Positions 8,089 through 17,424 of a stretch of 64,000 bases of DNA are shown here, in pieces. The notes below the pieces were generated by a model. That model searched no databases. It had not been told where the DNA came from and saw only the letters and a list, made by a program, of their open reading frames with translations. This DNA is from Candidatus Latescibacterota bacterium (GTDB lineage Bacteria > Krumholzibacteriota > Krumholzibacteriia > G020349025): positions 3,248,225 through 3,312,224 of the forward strand of contig CP070763.1 of the NCBI GenBank assembly GCA_020349025.1. The letters are read 5' to 3'. How positions within the stretch are numbered: the stretch's first letter is position 1; each line of letters starts with the position of its first letter. A program made the position numbers and the translations under genes.

Positions 8089-10056
8089 TCACCGAGATTG
8101 CCCTACGGCCCCCGCGGGTGCGAGCGCGACCGATTCCGGGATGCCGGATACGTCGTAGCCACGATCGGCCAGATGTTGCCGAATGGCTGCCTGCGCTTCT
8201 GCGGCGGATGGTAGCTCCGCGGGCTCGCACGGAGCGGTGTGACCCGCAACCTCTTCCACCTCCAACTGCATCGCAACGACGTCCAACGTGTAGGAGCGAT
8301 TGCAGACGATCATGGTGACGCGCCCGATCGAGTAGAAGGGTGGCGTCATGGCCGGCTCGGCCACGCGAGCCCGGCCGGGGTCGCGGTGGATCTCCCCCGT
8401 CTTGCATTTCGTGCTGAAGACCGGCCGCAGACGTTCGCGTGCGGCGATCTCGAGAAGCGAGCGGCCCGACATCCAAGCGGGAGCGGGAACACCGAGGTAA
8501 TCGAGAATCGTCGGGGCGACGTCGAGATTCTGCGCGTTCGAGCGCACCCGGCCCGCGTGCGCACCATGCGGGAAGCGAAACAGGAGCGGCGTGCGTTCGC
8601 GATGCTCGAAGGCCATGCCGTGATCCGAGGACACGACCACGATCGTCTGCTCCAGTTTGCCCGACTCGCCAAGATGACGAATCACCTTCGCCAACAGCTG
8701 ATCGAACTGGACGATGGCATCGTCGTAGAAGTCGAGCCCCCACTCCTGCGTCTGCACCTTTCCGCGCGAGAACCTCTGCACCTCGGGATCGAAGCGTGCG
8801 CCGTGCGTTCCCATCAGGTGGACCTGCGCAAAGAACGGCCCCTCCGACGCGTCGATGAATTGCAGCAAGCTCCGGATGCGAATCTCATCCGGGTAGTGCC
8901 GGCGCAAAGACGGGTCCCCACCCCGGTTTCGCCCCCTGCGCAGGTCGCTCGGGGCGCCCTGTACCTCAACGAAAGCGGCGGGCATCGGTGTCGAGGCGAA
9001 CACGTGCAGGACCCGATCGCGCACGCGGGCCGTTACCTGCTCGACGAAGAAGTTCGTGGCGTCGCCGAGGATCGCGGCAAGCCAGGGCGACGCCTGCGCC
9101 TCGTCGCGGTTCTGGAAGGTCGACCGGTCGAAGGCATCGCGCATGTTGAGATCGAACGGATCGGCGTAGTGGCGAACGCTGATCGACACGGTCCGATACC
9201 CGAGGCGCTTCATCAGGCCGGGCAGGTGTCGGTACGAATCCTCACCCGTGAGGATGTCGGGCGGGTAGGTGACACGCGTCTCGGTGGGCAGCCGACCGGT
9301 GAGCATGGAGGTGAGCGAGCCGCATGTGTGCGCGCAGTTGGCGTAGGCGTTCTCGCACAGCAGGCTCTTCTCCGCGAGCGTCTGCATGAAGGGGGATGTC
9401 GCACGCGCGTAACCGTACGCCGAGAGATGGCGTGCGTTGATGCCGTCGCCGGAGATCAGGAGAACGTTGGGTTGCTCGCGGGGCGGCACGACGGCGGGGA
9501 AGCGTCCCTGCAATTGCTTCGACGCGCTTGACTGCGTGACCACCGCGCTCGTGCCCAGGAGCAGCAGCGACACCGCGGGCAGAAGCAGCGCGACGCGCCG
9601 CAACATGGTTCCGCGCTCCTCGGCCAGAAACCGAATCGCGCGCCAGGCGATCGAGTAGCCGACGACGAGTGCCAGGAGGAAGACACCGGCGTACACCCAG
9701 CGCAGCACGCCTTCTGTCTTGTGGATCCCAAAGCCGAGGATGGTGTTGGTGAAGTTGTCGAGCATCAAAACGAGCAGTGCCGCGAGCAGTGTGGCCGGAG
9801 CCAGTGCGGCCACGCGCAGACAGGCGCGCCAGTAGCGCGGATCCCTCCCGCTCACCGCGAACAACCCCACGATCGCCACGAATCCCAACGCGAGCCCCGC
9901 GAATGGCAGCGGCGCGAGCCATGGGATTGCGAGCTTCACGGGGAGCGTGAGGGGCGACATGAACGACGGCTTGGTCACGAAGAAGAGCCACTCGAGCGCA
10001 GCGAAGGCGTAGGAAAACAGCAGCACAGCGGGGATCAAGGCCTTCCAGAATCGCAA
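8089..10056 (-). CDS. Membrane-bound sulfatase/phosphoglycerol-transferase-fold enzyme
   Basis: A protein of 655 aa. The N-terminal ~190 residues hold about five hydrophobic segments. An alkaline-phosphatase-superfamily (sulfatase-like) domain starts at 'PNVLLISGDGINARHLSAYG' (about 195) and includes 'VVVSSDHGMAFEHRERTPL' and 'MSGRSLL' further on. At the position of the formylglycine motif (C-x-P-x-R) of true sulfatases it reads T-C-G-S-L-T-S (about residue 245), so the recognition Pro and Arg are missing. This fits a transferase or phosphodiesterase of the LtaS/EptA/OpgB type better than an arylsulfatase; the substrate is unknown. Five membrane helices plus an extracytoplasmic catalytic domain is the LtaS-like topology. 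It converges with the 588-aa gene. Confidence 0.8.
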   Translation of the reverse strand: MRFWKALIPAVLLFSYAFAALEWLFFVTKPSFMSPLTLPVKLAIPWLAPLPFAGLALGFVAIVGLFAVSGRDPRYWRACLRVAALAPATLLAALLVLMLDNFTNTILGFGIHKTEGVLRWVYAGVFLLALVVGYSIAWRAIRFLAEERGTMLRRVALLLPAVSLLLLGTSAVVTQSSASKQLQGRFPAVVPPREQPNVLLISGDGINARHLSAYGYARATSPFMQTLAEKSLLCENAYANCAHTCGSLTSMLTGRLPTETRVTYPPDILTGEDSYRHLPGLMKRLGYRTVSISVRHYADPFDLNMRDAFDRSTFQNRDEAQASPWLAAILGDATNFFVEQVTARVRDRVLHVFASTPMPAAFVEVQGAPSDLRRGRNRGGDPSLRRHYPDEIRIRSLLQFIDASEGPFFAQVHLMGTHGARFDPEVQRFSRGKVQTQEWGLDFYDDAIVQFDQLLAKVIRHLGESGKLEQTIVVVSSDHGMAFEHRERTPLLFRFPHGAHAGRVRSNAQNLDVAPTILDYLGVPAPAWMSGRSLLEIAARERLRPVFSTKCKTGEIHRDPGRARVAEPAMTPPFYSIGRVTMIVCNRSYTLDVVAMQLEVEEVAGHTAPCEPAELPSAAEAQAAIRQHLADRGYDVSGIPESVALAPAGAVGQSR

Positions 10057-10213
10057 GATGAGCCTTCCAGACCAGCGCGGCGACGCGACGATTCGCGACC
10101 GGTCGAAACGGGACGGCCGCCGGTGGCTTCATCGAGGGCGTTGAATGTAGCACATCCAGACGCGGCCCCCAGCGGGCGGCGGGGGGCGCGGCCCAGGCGA
10201 TTCTCTCGAGCGC

Positions 10214-10243
10214 TTGACACGTCTGGGCGAGCCGTCGCATACT
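10214..10243 (+). promoter_or_regulatory. Promoter of the plus-strand glucan operon
   Basis: TTGACA (10214-10219), 18 bp spacer, CATACT (10238-10243, 4 of 6 matches). The operator-like site at 10245 begins one base after the -10, so a bound repressor would cover the transcription start. The first gene begins 101 nt downstream. Confidence 0.6.
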
Positions 10244-10244
10244 T

Positions 10245-10267
10245 TGATCGCGGATCGAACAAAGTCC
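10245..10267 (+). promoter_or_regulatory. Operator-like site, copy 1
   Basis: A 23-bp site matching 19 of 23 bases of the site at 23975-23997 (minus strand). The shared 12-mer is CGAACAAAGTCC. The left part is TGATCGC-GGA-TCGAACA, a degenerate inverted repeat (5 of 7 arm positions). It sits immediately downstream of the -10 element. The likely regulator is the ROK protein encoded at 11758, but this is inferred only from co-location. Confidence 0.65.
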
Positions 10268-10344
10268 TCTCGTCCGACGCGCACCTTATATTCTTATGGT
10301 TGGGCGGCCCGCCTGCCCCCGCAATCATCGCCCGGAGGCGCGCA

Positions 10345-11718
10345 ATGACCCGGACTCAGACCATTCAAACTGGGGCCGTTGTGACCCTGGCGTTCAGTGT
10401 CGTGGTCGGCTGCGAGAGGGACACGACCGGTCTAGAGCCGGCGCCCGGCAACACGGATCCGATCGTCTTCACGGACGACTTCGGGGATGCGGTGGACTAC
10501 CAGGCCTTCCTGGGCTCGAACCTGGAGGCCGTGTCCGTCGATCCAACCAGAAAGTACCAGGGCTTCGCCTCGCTGAAGATCAGTGTGCCCGACCCGGGCG
10601 ATCCCGAGGGTGGCTGGGCCGGCGGCGCCTTCACCACACGCTTTGCGCGCGAGCTGTCCGGCTACAACGCTCTGACCTTCTGGGCGCGATCGAGCATCGC
10701 CTCGACGCTCGACATCGCGGGGTTCGGGAACGACAACACCGGTTTCTCCAAGTACGAGGCGAGCTGGAGCAACATCCCGCTCACCGATGAGGAGTGGACG
10801 AAGTACGTCATTCCCATTCCCCTCCCGGAAAAGCTGGCCGCCGAGCGCGGTCTCTTCTTCCTCGCCGAGGGACCGGAAGGGAGCACGGGGCACGACGTCT
10901 GGTTCGACGACGTCATGTTCGAGACCGTCGCGACGATCTCAGACCCGCGTCCCGCCATGGCCTCGAAGACCATCAACACGTTCGCGGGCGCGACGATCGA
11001 GATCGAGGGCACCCAGGTCGTCTTCAACGTGGATGGCACCGACCAGGTCATCCAACACCTCCCCGGATACTTCGACTTCGAGTCCTCGAACGAGTCGGTC
11101 GCCACGGTCGTGGATGGGAAGATCCGGGTGCTTGATGCTGGCGTCGCAACCATCAAAGCCAAGCTCGATACACTGGACGCTCTGGGCGGTGTGACCGTGT
11201 TTGCCGTCGCTCCCCCACCGACCGCCCCCACGCCACCGACGCTTCCCGCTGCCGACGTGATCTCTCTCTTCAGCAACGCCTACCGCAACGTCACGGTCGA
11301 CACCTGGTCCGCCGACTGGGACGTCGCCGACGTCACCGACTTTCAGATCGCGGGCGACGACGTGAAGGCGTACTCCAACTTCCAGTTCGCAGGCATCGAG
11401 TTCGCGTCGCAAACGATCGACGCCACGGAGATGACTCACTTCCACATCGATGTGTGGGTGCCGGACGACGGCACGGTCTTCCGAGTCAAGCTCGTCGACT
11501 TCGGCGCCAACGGTGTCTTCGGCGGGGGCGACGATAGCGAGCACGAGATTGCGTTCACAGCGAGTTCGACGCCGCCGCTCGCCAACGAGACCTGGATTGC
11601 GCTCGACATTCCGCTCGCCGACTTCACGAGGCTCATGAGCCGCGAACACCTCGCCCAGCTCATTCTCTCCGGCAACCCGAGCAAGGTGTACGTGGACAAC
11701 ATCTACTTCCACAAGTGA
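10345..11718 (+). CDS. Glycan-binding surface lipoprotein
   Basis: A protein of 457 aa. ATG 10345 has GGAGG 6 nt upstream. A lipoprotein signal peptide ends at 'VVVGC', with Cys at residue 23. Three modules follow. Residues ~35-200 form a beta-sandwich like carbohydrate-binding modules ('GYNALTFWARSS', 'WFDDVMFE'). Residues ~205-290 are a bacterial Ig-like (Big_2) unit ending 'VATIKAKLD'. Residues ~300-457 are a module common in marine glycoside hydrolases, starting 'AADVISLFSNAY' and ending 'SKVYVDNIYFHK', with 'GGGDDSEHEI' inside. It contains no catalytic domain. First gene of the glucan operon, so its probable role is capturing beta-glucan at the cell surface, comparable in job but not in sequence to SusE/SusF. 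Confidence 0.8.
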   Translation: MTRTQTIQTGAVVTLAFSVVVGCERDTTGLEPAPGNTDPIVFTDDFGDAVDYQAFLGSNLEAVSVDPTRKYQGFASLKISVPDPGDPEGGWAGGAFTTRFARELSGYNALTFWARSSIASTLDIAGFGNDNTGFSKYEASWSNIPLTDEEWTKYVIPIPLPEKLAAERGLFFLAEGPEGSTGHDVWFDDVMFETVATISDPRPAMASKTINTFAGATIEIEGTQVVFNVDGTDQVIQHLPGYFDFESSNESVATVVDGKIRVLDAGVATIKAKLDTLDALGGVTVFAVAPPPTAPTPPTLPAADVISLFSNAYRNVTVDTWSADWDVADVTDFQIAGDDVKAYSNFQFAGIEFASQTIDATEMTHFHIDVWVPDDGTVFRVKLVDFGANGVFGGGDDSEHEIAFTASSTPPLANETWIALDIPLADFTRLMSREHLAQLILSGNPSKVYVDNIYFHK

Positions 11719-11757
11719 CGCTTCGCGTGGAGCGGCAGGGTGGCGGGAGTCCCCGAG

Positions 11758-13011
11758 ATGACGAACGAGACCTTTGCGAACATTGACAGCGGGCGTGGCG
11801 ACGGTGCGCGCCCTCGCCCTCTCGCCGAAACCGTGCTCCGGCTGATCTGGCGCGAGAGCGAAATCTCGCGCGCCGAGATCGCCCGAAGCCATGGGATCGC
11901 GCGCTCCACGGTTTCCGAGATCGTCGGGACGCTCCTGCCGACGGGACTCGTTGCCGAGGTGGGCGTCGGGCCTTCGGGCGGTGGACGGCGTCCCATCGTC
12001 CTGCAGTTCCAGGATCACGCGTGCGTCATTCTCGGAGTGGAGATCGGTGCAACGCACCTGGCGGTTGCGCTCACCGATCTGCGCGGTCGCGTGCTCGCCT
12101 GGGAGCATCGCAACCACGCCGTGCGCTCCGACCCGGACGGAACGCGCGCGCTCCTCGTCGAGCTTTGCGACGCGTGCCTGGCGACCCGGCCTCACGGGGC
12201 GCAGCCGTTGATCGGAATCGGCGTCGCGTTCCCGAGCCCCGTCGACCCACACCACCCCGACCAGGTCTCCGACCTCGTTCTGCCGGCGTGGCAGGGTCGA
12301 ACCGGGCTCGAGATCTTGCGCCAGCGGTACGGCGCTCCGCTCATGCTGGACAACGATGCCAACCTCGGTGCGCTCGCGGAGGGATGGTGGGGCGCCGGTC
12401 GCGGCGTCGACGACTTCGCCTACGTCAAGGTTGCAACGGGTGTCGGCTCGGGCCACGTCATCGGAGGCAAGATCTACCGCGGCGCAACCGGCGTTGCAGG
12501 CGAGATCGGACATCTCGCCATCGACCCGCACGGCGGCCCCTGTGTGTGTGGCCTGCGCGGATGCCTCGCGACGCTGGTCGGCGCGCCCGCGCTCGTGGCG
12601 CGCGCCCTCGCGCTGCGCTCCGAGTATCCGCAGAGCGTCCTGGCGCGGGCTGAGCCGAGTATCGAATCGATCGAGGATGCGGCGCTCGCGGGCGACGCGC
12701 TCGCTTTGCAGATCGCGCGCGAGGCAGCAGAGAACCTGGGGATCGCCGTCGCCGGCATGCTCAACTTGATGAATCCCGCCCTGGTGATTCTGGGTGGAGG
12801 CCTTGCGCGCCTCGGGGATGTGCTCCTGGAGCCGCTGCGCGAGACCGTGCGCCGACGCACACTGGTCAGCTCCGTCGCCGTCTCCGAGATCAGGACGAGC
12901 GAGCTCGGCCCGCAGTCGATCGCCGTGGGTGCCGCGACTCTGATCCTCCAGGCCGCCCTCGCCGACTCCAGCCTGTTCCATTCGGCACTCTCCAGCGTGG
13001 AGGCCCCATGA
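11758..13011 (+). CDS. ROK-family transcriptional regulator
   Basis: A protein of 417 aa. An N-terminal winged helix (about residues 25-85, 'SRAEIARSHGIARSTVSEIV') is followed by a ROK sugar-kinase-fold domain. That domain has 'LGVEIGATHLAVAL', an 'LDNDANLGALAE' segment, and the zinc cluster C-x-C-G-x2-G-C in 'CVCGLRGC'. This is the NagC/XylR-type repressor layout, where a sugar ligand releases DNA. ATG 11758 is preferred because GGGAG lies 8 nt upstream; GTG 11740 is an in-frame alternative. It is the second gene of the glucan operon and its stop overlaps the GH16 start (ATGA). It probably binds the two 23-bp sites at 10245 and 23975, giving autoregulation. Ligand unknown, presumably a beta-glucan breakdown product. 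Confidence 0.9.
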   Translation: MTNETFANIDSGRGDGARPRPLAETVLRLIWRESEISRAEIARSHGIARSTVSEIVGTLLPTGLVAEVGVGPSGGGRRPIVLQFQDHACVILGVEIGATHLAVALTDLRGRVLAWEHRNHAVRSDPDGTRALLVELCDACLATRPHGAQPLIGIGVAFPSPVDPHHPDQVSDLVLPAWQGRTGLEILRQRYGAPLMLDNDANLGALAEGWWGAGRGVDDFAYVKVATGVGSGHVIGGKIYRGATGVAGEIGHLAIDPHGGPCVCGLRGCLATLVGAPALVARALALRSEYPQSVLARAEPSIESIEDAALAGDALALQIAREAAENLGIAVAGMLNLMNPALVILGGGLARLGDVLLEPLRETVRRRTLVSSVAVSEIRTSELGPQSIAVGAATLILQAALADSSLFHSALSSVEAP

Positions 13012-13829
13012 CTGCATCGCTGCCCATGCGCCGCCTCGTCCTCACGCTCGTCACGATCGTCGCCGCCAGCTGTCGAGACACATCGGGCCAGGAGCGGCTG
13101 GAGTGGAAGCTCGTCTGGCAGGACGAGTTCGAGGGACCCGCCGGTCAGTCGCCCGATTCGAACCGCTGGCGCTTCGACATCGGCGAGGACTGGGGCAACG
13201 CCCAGCTCGAGTACGACACCAACCACACCGAGAACGTATCGCTCGACGGCGACGGTCACCTTGCGATCACGGCGCGCCGCGAATCGTACCGCGGGCGCGA
13301 CTACACCTCGGGCCGGATCAACACGCGCGGCTTCTTCGAACAGGCTCGCGGCCGTTTCGAAGCGCGAATCCGTCTGCCCGTGGGACAGGGAATCTGGCCA
13401 GCGTTCTGGCTTCTCGGAGGCAACTTCGGCGAGGTTGGATGGCCTGCATGCGGCGAGATCGACATCATGGAGTACCGCGGCCAGGAGCCGAGCATCGTCC
13501 ATGGTAGCCTCCACGGTCCCGGCTACTTCGGTGGCAGCGCCGTGACGGGCCGCTTCGCTCTCCCCGACGAGGGTTTCAACGAGGACTTCCACATCTTCGG
13601 CGTCGAGTGGGACGCCGATCGCATCACCTGGACGATCGATGAAGTGCCGTACCAGTTCATCGCCCCCCGCGACCTCCCCAGAGGCGGGCGCTGGGTGTTC
13701 GACCACCCCTTCTTCATCATTCTGAACGTCGCGGTGGGCGGGCACTTCGTGGGACCGCCCGACGCGAGCACCTCGTTCCCGCAGACCATGCTCGTCGACT
13801 GGGTCCGCGTGTATCGAGGCGAACCATGA
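13008..13829 (+). CDS. GH16 beta-glucanase (laminarinase-type)
   Basis: A protein of 273 aa. A short signal peptide ends near 'IVAASC' (Cys22), possibly a lipobox although the -3 residue is Ala. The rest is a single GH16 domain. The catalytic ExDxxE motif is GEIDIMEY (Glu150 nucleophile, Asp152, Glu155 acid/base), preceded by 'GIWPAFWLLG' and followed by 'FHIFGVEWDADRITW' and 'VDWVRVY' at the end. The methionine between Asp and Glu is typical of the laminarinase (beta-1,3-glucanase) branch rather than lichenases. The start overlaps the ROK stop and the end overlaps the solute-binding-protein start (ATGA), so it is translationally coupled on both sides. Cleaves beta-1,3-glucan outside the cytoplasm. 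Confidence 0.93.
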   Translation: MTASLPMRRLVLTLVTIVAASCRDTSGQERLEWKLVWQDEFEGPAGQSPDSNRWRFDIGEDWGNAQLEYDTNHTENVSLDGDGHLAITARRESYRGRDYTSGRINTRGFFEQARGRFEARIRLPVGQGIWPAFWLLGGNFGEVGWPACGEIDIMEYRGQEPSIVHGSLHGPGYFGGSAVTGRFALPDEGFNEDFHIFGVEWDADRITWTIDEVPYQFIAPRDLPRGGRWVFDHPFFIILNVAVGGHFVGPPDASTSFPQTMLVDWVRVYRGEP

Positions 13830-15496
13830 GCGCTCGCGCCAGCCCCCGGTTTGCCGCTCTGCTTGCCGTGCCGCTGTTGGCGCTCTCCATCTCGGCGTGC
13901 GTTCGCGAGCGCCCGCGCGCCCCCCACGGGGTCCTGGTGGTGTCGCAAGAGCAGCAGGCCGCGTGGGTCCGCAACTTCAACCCGCTCAACGTCGCTGCCG
14001 ATCCTCGCTGGCCCACGCTCGCCGGCGTGTACGAGCCTCTGTTCGTCTTCAACAGCATCCAAGCCGAGTACGTCCCCTGGCTGGGCCTCGAGCACGAATG
14101 GCGTGAAGAGAATCTCCTGCTCCGGGTGACGACGCGCAACGGCGTGCGCTGGTCGGACGGCCAGCCTTTCAGCGCCCGCGACGTGGCCTTCACCTTCCAG
14201 CTTCTGCGACGTCATCGGGCTCTCGACCGCCGCGGCGTCTGGGGTTTCCTCGCCGACGTCGATGCCGTCGACGATCGCACCGTCGACTTCCGCTTCCAGC
14301 GCGTCTTCATCCCCGGCTTCGACGAGGTGGCGGCACAACAGATCGTTCCCGAGCACGTGTGGAGCAAGCTGGCCGATCCGGTCGCGTTTGCCAACGAGAA
14401 CCCGGTCGCCACCGGCCCCTTCACCGAAGTGCGCGTGTTCCGCAATCAGGTGTACGAGCTAGGCCGCAACCCCCACTACTGGCAGGAGGGCCTGCCACGC
14501 GTGGAGGCACTGCGTTTCCCCGCGATTCCGTCGAACGATCGCGCCAACCTGGCGCTGGTGTTCGACGAGGTCGATTGGGCCGGGAACTTCATTCCCGCGG
14601 TCGACCGCGTCTTCGTCGAGCGCGAGCCCCAGCATCATGGCTATTGGTTCCCGCTCACCGGCAGCAGCATCTTCCTCTACGCCAATACCGCCCGCGCCCC
14701 CTTCGGCGATGCTCGGGTTCGCAAGGCGCTCAGCATGGCGATCGATCGGGAGCTCGTGGTCGACGTGGCGTTGTATCGATACTCCCGTCCCGCGGATGCG
14801 ACGGGGCTCAGTGACGCCTATGGCGCCTGGCACAATGCCCAGATCGGTGCGAGCGACTGGGTGCAGCACGACCTCGAGCGCGCCAACGCGCTCCTCGACG
14901 AGGCGGGGCATGCGCGCGGCGAAGATGGCGTGCGCCGCCTGCCGGATGGCACACGCTGGCGCTACGACATTCTCACCGTCTCGGGCTGGTCGGACTGGGT
15001 GCGGGCGTCGCAGGTGATCGCACGAGGGTTCCGCGCGCTCGGCATCGAGGCCTCGGTCCGGACCTTCGATTTCAGCGCCTGGTTCCAGCGCGTGCAGGAG
15101 GGAGCCTTCGACTTGAGCCTCGGCTGGTCGTTCGAAGGGCCGACGCCGTACCTGTTCTACCGTTGGCTCATGTCTTCGGCGACGGTCAAGCCGATCGGGG
15201 AAGCGTCGACCGGGAACTGGCACCGCTACGGCAGCGCCGCGGCCGATTCCGCCCTGGTCGCATTCGAGCGCGAGGCGGATCCGGAGGCACAGCGGGCACT
15301 GAGCGACGCGCTGCAGCGTCTCTTCGCGCAGGAGGCCCCCGCGATCCCGCTCTATCCGAACCCGTCCTGGGCGGAGTACAACACGAGCCGCTTCGAAGGT
15401 TTCCCCTCGGCAACGCATCCGTACGCCGATCCTTCGCCCAACAAGTTCGATCGAGGCGAGACGCTCCTGGTTCTCACGAGGCTCAAACCGCGATAG
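13826..15496 (+). CDS. ABC transporter solute-binding lipoprotein, oligosaccharide/peptide (SBP family 5)
   Basis: A protein of 556 aa with a lipoprotein signal peptide ('LLALSISAC', Cys about 25). It belongs to the large DppA/OppA-type family 5 binding proteins. Hallmarks are 'NPLNVAADPRWPTLAGVYEP' near the N-terminus, 'RNGVRWSDGQPFSARDVAFT' (about residues 103-122) and 'VRKALSMAIDRELVVDV'. Members of this family transport peptides but also cello- and laminari-oligosaccharides. The glucan gene context points to beta-gluco-oligosaccharides. It overlaps the GH16 gene by 4 nt and is followed 9 nt later by the first permease. Confidence 0.92.
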   Translation: MSARASPRFAALLAVPLLALSISACVRERPRAPHGVLVVSQEQQAAWVRNFNPLNVAADPRWPTLAGVYEPLFVFNSIQAEYVPWLGLEHEWREENLLLRVTTRNGVRWSDGQPFSARDVAFTFQLLRRHRALDRRGVWGFLADVDAVDDRTVDFRFQRVFIPGFDEVAAQQIVPEHVWSKLADPVAFANENPVATGPFTEVRVFRNQVYELGRNPHYWQEGLPRVEALRFPAIPSNDRANLALVFDEVDWAGNFIPAVDRVFVEREPQHHGYWFPLTGSSIFLYANTARAPFGDARVRKALSMAIDRELVVDVALYRYSRPADATGLSDAYGAWHNAQIGASDWVQHDLERANALLDEAGHARGEDGVRRLPDGTRWRYDILTVSGWSDWVRASQVIARGFRALGIEASVRTFDFSAWFQRVQEGAFDLSLGWSFEGPTPYLFYRWLMSSATVKPIGEASTGNWHRYGSAAADSALVAFEREADPEAQRALSDALQRLFAQEAPAIPLYPNPSWAEYNTSRFEGFPSATHPYADPSPNKFDRGETLLVLTRLKPR

Positions 15497-15505
15497 GAGG
15501 CCAGG

Positions 15506-16486
15506 TTGCGCTTCGTTCTGCGTCGACTCGGTTTCTATCTCGTCGCGGCGTGGGCAGCGCTGACGCTGAACTTCTTTCTGCCGCGACTCATGCCGGGGGA
15601 TCCCGCCTCGGCCTTGTTCGCGCGCTTCGCAGGCCGGGTGAGTCCGGAGGCGCTGCAAGCGCTGCGTGAGACCTTCGGACTCACCGATGCATCGATCTTC
15701 AGCCAGTACGTCACCTACCTGCGTCACGTTCTCACCGGCGAGTTCGGCATCTCGGTGGCGTACTTTCCGACTCCGGTCTCGACCGTGATCGGCACCGGTC
15801 TGTTCTGGACCATCTTCCTGGCGGGGAGCGCGGTGCTGGTGAGCTTCACGCTGGGCACGCTCCTGGGCATCCTTGCAGCGTGGCGGCGCCGTGGCTGGGT
15901 GGACACGTGGCTGCCTTCGACCTTCGTGTTCCTGGGGGCCTTCCCCTACTTCTGGCTCGCCATGGTGGCGCTCTACGTCTTCGGCTTCCTGCTGGGTTGG
16001 TTTCCACTCGGGCACGCCTACGGGGACGACCTTGCGCCCGGATTCAACCTCACCTTCCTGACCGACGTCGCCCGCCATGCGGCGTTGCCGATCGCGACGG
16101 TGGTGATCGCGACGCTCGGCGGGTGGCTGCTCACGATGCGCAACACGATGATCGGCGTGCTCGGTTCCGACTACGTCAACCTGGCGCGCGCCAAGGGGCT
16201 CACGCCCTCGCGCGTCGTGCTGCGCTACGCCGCGCGCAATGCCTTGCTTCCGAGCGTCACCGGCTTCGGCATGGCGCTCGGCTACGTTCTCGGCGGCTCG
16301 CTCCTGACCGAGATCGTCTTCTCCTATCCCGGCCAGGGGTACCTGCTCGTGCAGGCGGTTCGCAATCAGGACTATCCGCTCATGCAGGGGATCTTTCTCG
16401 TCATCACGTTGGCGGTCCTCGGCGCCAACTGGCTCGTGGATCTCGTCTACGTGTGGCTCGATCCGCGCACCCGGGAGGCGTCGTGA
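15506..16486 (+). CDS. ABC transporter permease, Dpp/Opp type, first subunit
   Basis: A protein of 326 aa starting at TTG 15506 with a perfect AGGAGG at 15495-15500. Six membrane helices; the N-terminal 'LRRLGFYLVAAWAALTLNFF' leads into 'LMPGDPASALF', the DppB signature. The cytoplasmic EAA loop is visible as 'YVNLARAKGLTPSRVVLRYA'. It pairs with the next gene, whose GTG overlaps this stop codon (GTGA). Forms the inner-membrane channel with the second permease and the two ATPases at 17417 and 23952. Confidence 0.94.
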   Translation: MRFVLRRLGFYLVAAWAALTLNFFLPRLMPGDPASALFARFAGRVSPEALQALRETFGLTDASIFSQYVTYLRHVLTGEFGISVAYFPTPVSTVIGTGLFWTIFLAGSAVLVSFTLGTLLGILAAWRRRGWVDTWLPSTFVFLGAFPYFWLAMVALYVFGFLLGWFPLGHAYGDDLAPGFNLTFLTDVARHAALPIATVVIATLGGWLLTMRNTMIGVLGSDYVNLARAKGLTPSRVVLRYAARNALLPSVTGFGMALGYVLGGSLLTEIVFSYPGQGYLLVQAVRNQDYPLMQGIFLVITLAVLGANWLVDLVYVWLDPRTREAS

Positions 16487-17424
16487 GCTCCACCCCGAGC
16501 ACGGCAGTCACCGGTTTCGCCGCCTGGTGGCAGGCCATTCGTCGTGACCGCAAGGCCACGATCGGTGCCATCATTCTCGCTGTCTTCCTTCTCGTCGCTG
16601 GCGTCGGACCGTGGCTCGTCGGCGACCCGGACGCGCTCGTGGGGATTCCGCTGCAACCGCCGTCGACGTCGCACTGGCTCGGCACGACCGGCCAGGGGCA
16701 GGACGTCCTGGCGCAGCTCGTGGCGGGAACGCGCGTGTCGCTCGCGATCGGCTTCGGCGTGGGGCTGACGGTCGTGCTGGTCGGAGCTCTCGTCGGCGTC
16801 ACCGCCGGTTACCTGGGCGGCCGCGTCGATGCGCTGCTGTCGCTGCTCTTCAACGTCTTCCTGGTCATTCCGGGGCTGCCGCTCGCCATCGTCATCGCCG
16901 CCTACCTTCCCTCCGGACCGCTGACCTTGGGCTTCGTGCTGGTGGTGACCGGTTGGGCCTGGAATGCGCGTGTCGTGCGCGCACAGACGTTGGCGCAACG
17001 CAAACGCGACTTCGTGGCGGCAGCGGTCGTCGCCGGCGAGTCGAGCTTCCGTATCGTGACGCGCGAGATCCTCCCGACGATGACCTCGCTCCTCCTGGCG
17101 CAGGTCATCGGCAGCACGGTCTACGCCATCGGCGCGCAGGTGGGGCTCGAGTTCCTGGGCCTGGGCGACGTGTCGACCATCACCTGGGGGACCAACCTCT
17201 ACTGGGCGCAGAACGACTCGGCGCTTCTCACCGGAGCCTGGTGGACCTTCGCACCCACAGGGTTGTGCGTGGCACTGGTGGGATTCGGCCTCACCATGTT
17301 GAACTCCGGCTTCGACGAGATCACCAATCCGCGGCTCCAGCTGGAGCGCGCCTGGCGCGCGCACCTGCGGCTGCGAGGAGAGGAGCCGACGCGCTCGACC
17401 CCGGTGGTGATGGACGTTGGATGA
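16483..17424 (+). CDS. ABC transporter permease, Dpp/Opp type, second subunit
   Basis: A protein of 313 aa. GTG 16483 overlaps the upstream stop. DppC-like: N-terminal helix 'KATIGAIILAVFLLVAGVG', then the conserved 'HWLGTTGQGQDVLAQLVAGT' segment seen in oligopeptide permease C subunits ('H.lGTD..GrDvlsrl.yG'). The EAA loop is 'DFVAAAVVAGESSFRIVTRE' followed by 'ILPTM'. It closes with a long cytoplasmic tail. The next ATPase gene begins 8 nt before the stop. Confidence 0.94.
   Translation: MSSTPSTAVTGFAAWWQAIRRDRKATIGAIILAVFLLVAGVGPWLVGDPDALVGIPLQPPSTSHWLGTTGQGQDVLAQLVAGTRVSLAIGFGVGLTVVLVGALVGVTAGYLGGRVDALLSLLFNVFLVIPGLPLAIVIAAYLPSGPLTLGFVLVVTGWAWNARVVRAQTLAQRKRDFVAAAVVAGESSFRIVTREILPTMTSLLLAQVIGSTVYAIGAQVGLEFLGLGDVSTITWGTNLYWAQNDSALLTGAWWTFAPTGLCVALVGFGLTMLNSGFDEITNPRLQLERAWRAHLRLRGEEPTRSTPVVMDVG

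Noticed and set aside
8239-9531. Plus-strand 430-codon frame
   Set aside because: Exact antisense of the sulfatase-fold gene; composition is that of a GC-rich shadow.
9721-10344. Upstream extension of the glycan-binding lipoprotein frame
   Set aside because: It runs opposite to the sulfatase-fold gene, is charged low-quality sequence, and ATG 10345 directly starts a lipoprotein signal peptide.
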